Source: an uncultured Gammaproteobacteria bacterium (GTDB lineage: Bacteria; Pseudomonadota; Gammaproteobacteria; Steroidobacterales; JABDMI01). Taken from it: a DNA stretch of 6,666 nucleotides. A program made the translations under genes and the position numbers. This document shows, in pieces, positions 6,274 to 6,666 of this stretch. A model generated the notes under the pieces. The model was given only the letters and a program-made list of their open reading frames with translations, was not told the origin of the DNA and ran no database searches. The stretch's first letter is position 1; every line of letters starts with the position of its first letter. The stretch lies in the NCBI GenBank assembly GCA_938039225.1, contig CALHVH010000139.1, forward strand, positions 1 to 6,666. Direction: 5' to 3'.

Positions 6274-6282
6274 TGGTACAAT
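6274..6282 (+). promoter_or_regulatory. Candidate extended -10 promoter of the right-edge amidinotransferase-like gene
   Basis: TGG-TACAAT is a TGn extended -10 with 5 of 6 matches to TATAAT. No good -35 is present 17 bp upstream, as is common for extended -10 promoters. Transcription would start near 6289, giving a leader of about 25 nt before the ATG at 6314. An 8-bp direct repeat TTAATTCT flanks it (6260-6267 and 6286-6293). Confidence 0.4.
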
Positions 6283-6313
6283 AGCTTAATTCTAAATAGA
6301 GTCTGATATCTTA

Positions 6314-6666
6314 ATGTTTAAACTCAATGTACAAAATGAAACTTCTCGTTTACGAGCAGTTGTTCTGGGAACTGCTATGAGCAATGGCCCAACCCCAACA
6401 CTTGATGAAACTTACGACCCAAAGTCTGCCGAGCACATTCGTGCAGGAACCTATCCTTTAGAAGAAGATATGGTGAAAGAAATGTATGCGGTGGCTCAAG
6501 TGTTCTCAAAGTATGAGGTTCAAGTATTTCGTCCTGATATTATCGAAAACTGTAACCAAATCTTTGCCAGGGATATTGCTTTTGTGGTTGAAGATAAATT
6601 GGTAAGAGCGAATATTCTTCCCGATAGAGAACCGGAGTTTGAAGCCATTCAACATGTTTGGGATCA
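6314..6666 (+). CDS. Amidinotransferase/arginine deiminase-like protein (N-terminal part, cut by window edge)
   Basis: An open frame from ATG at 6314 runs 117 codons to the right edge. The start MFKLNVQNETSRLRAVVLG is the usual first strand of the guanidino-group modifying superfamily, which includes glycine amidinotransferase, dimethylarginine dimethylaminohydrolase and arginine deiminase. Residues 79-87, NCNQIFARD, match the family's substrate-binding Asn and Arg-Asp pair, and IAFVVEDKLVRANIL follows as the next strands. The catalytic Glu, His and Cys should lie beyond the window, so deiminase and amidinotransferase cannot be told apart. There is no signal peptide; it should be cytosolic. 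Upstream there is only a poor ribosome binding site but a good extended -10 at 6274-6282, suggesting its own transcript separate from phoD. Confidence 0.85.
   Translation, partial: MFKLNVQNETSRLRAVVLGTAMSNGPTPTLDETYDPKSAEHIRAGTYPLEEDMVKEMYAVAQVFSKYEVQVFRPDIIENCNQIFARDIAFVVEDKLVRANILPDREPEFEAIQHVWD

Overview
The window is compact, AT-rich bacterial chromosome (GC estimated by eye in the high thirties) with eight protein-coding genes and almost no spare DNA. No rRNA, tRNA, CRISPR array, insertion sequence or phage gene was seen. A CobB-type sirtuin, a YigZ/IMPACT protein, a YgcG-like TPM protein, a Tat-type PhoD lipoprotein and typical signal peptides and lipoboxes point to a Gram-negative, most likely a gammaproteobacterium. 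That is an inference, and no genus can be named.

Layout. The left edge (1-304, minus) holds the 5' part of a secreted protein of unknown function. Next on the same strand is a class III sirtuin (378-1136). A 67-bp divergent region then leads to a plus-strand pair: an alpha/beta hydrolase of the monoacylglycerol lipase/lysophospholipase type (1204-2010), overlapped by one base with a DUF3224-type lipoprotein (2010-2498). The lipoprotein overlaps tail to tail with a minus-strand YigZ/IMPACT gene (2483-3106). A second short divergent region (3107-3163) leads to a plus-strand pair: a membrane-anchored TPM protein with two zinc ribbons (3164-4543) and a PhoD alkaline phosphatase/phosphodiesterase (4574-6244). 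At the right edge an amidinotransferase/arginine deiminase-like gene starts at 6314 and runs out of the window.

How the genes fit together. The hydrolase and lipoprotein form a tightly coupled bicistron. The TPM and phoD genes, 30 bp apart, look like an operon of envelope proteins. The strongest regulatory observations are a perfect 12-bp inverted repeat that brackets the hydrolase start codon (1183-1222), and a Pho-box-like direct repeat (3119-3136) upstream of the TPM-phoD operon, which fits a phosphate-scavenging phosphatase. The sirtuin and YigZ are housekeeping genes with no evident tie to their neighbours.

I found no convincing novel multi-gene system. The points worth a second look are the regulatory sites, possible leaderless starts, the zinc-ribbon architecture of the TPM protein, and the Hcp-like motif in the truncated secreted protein.
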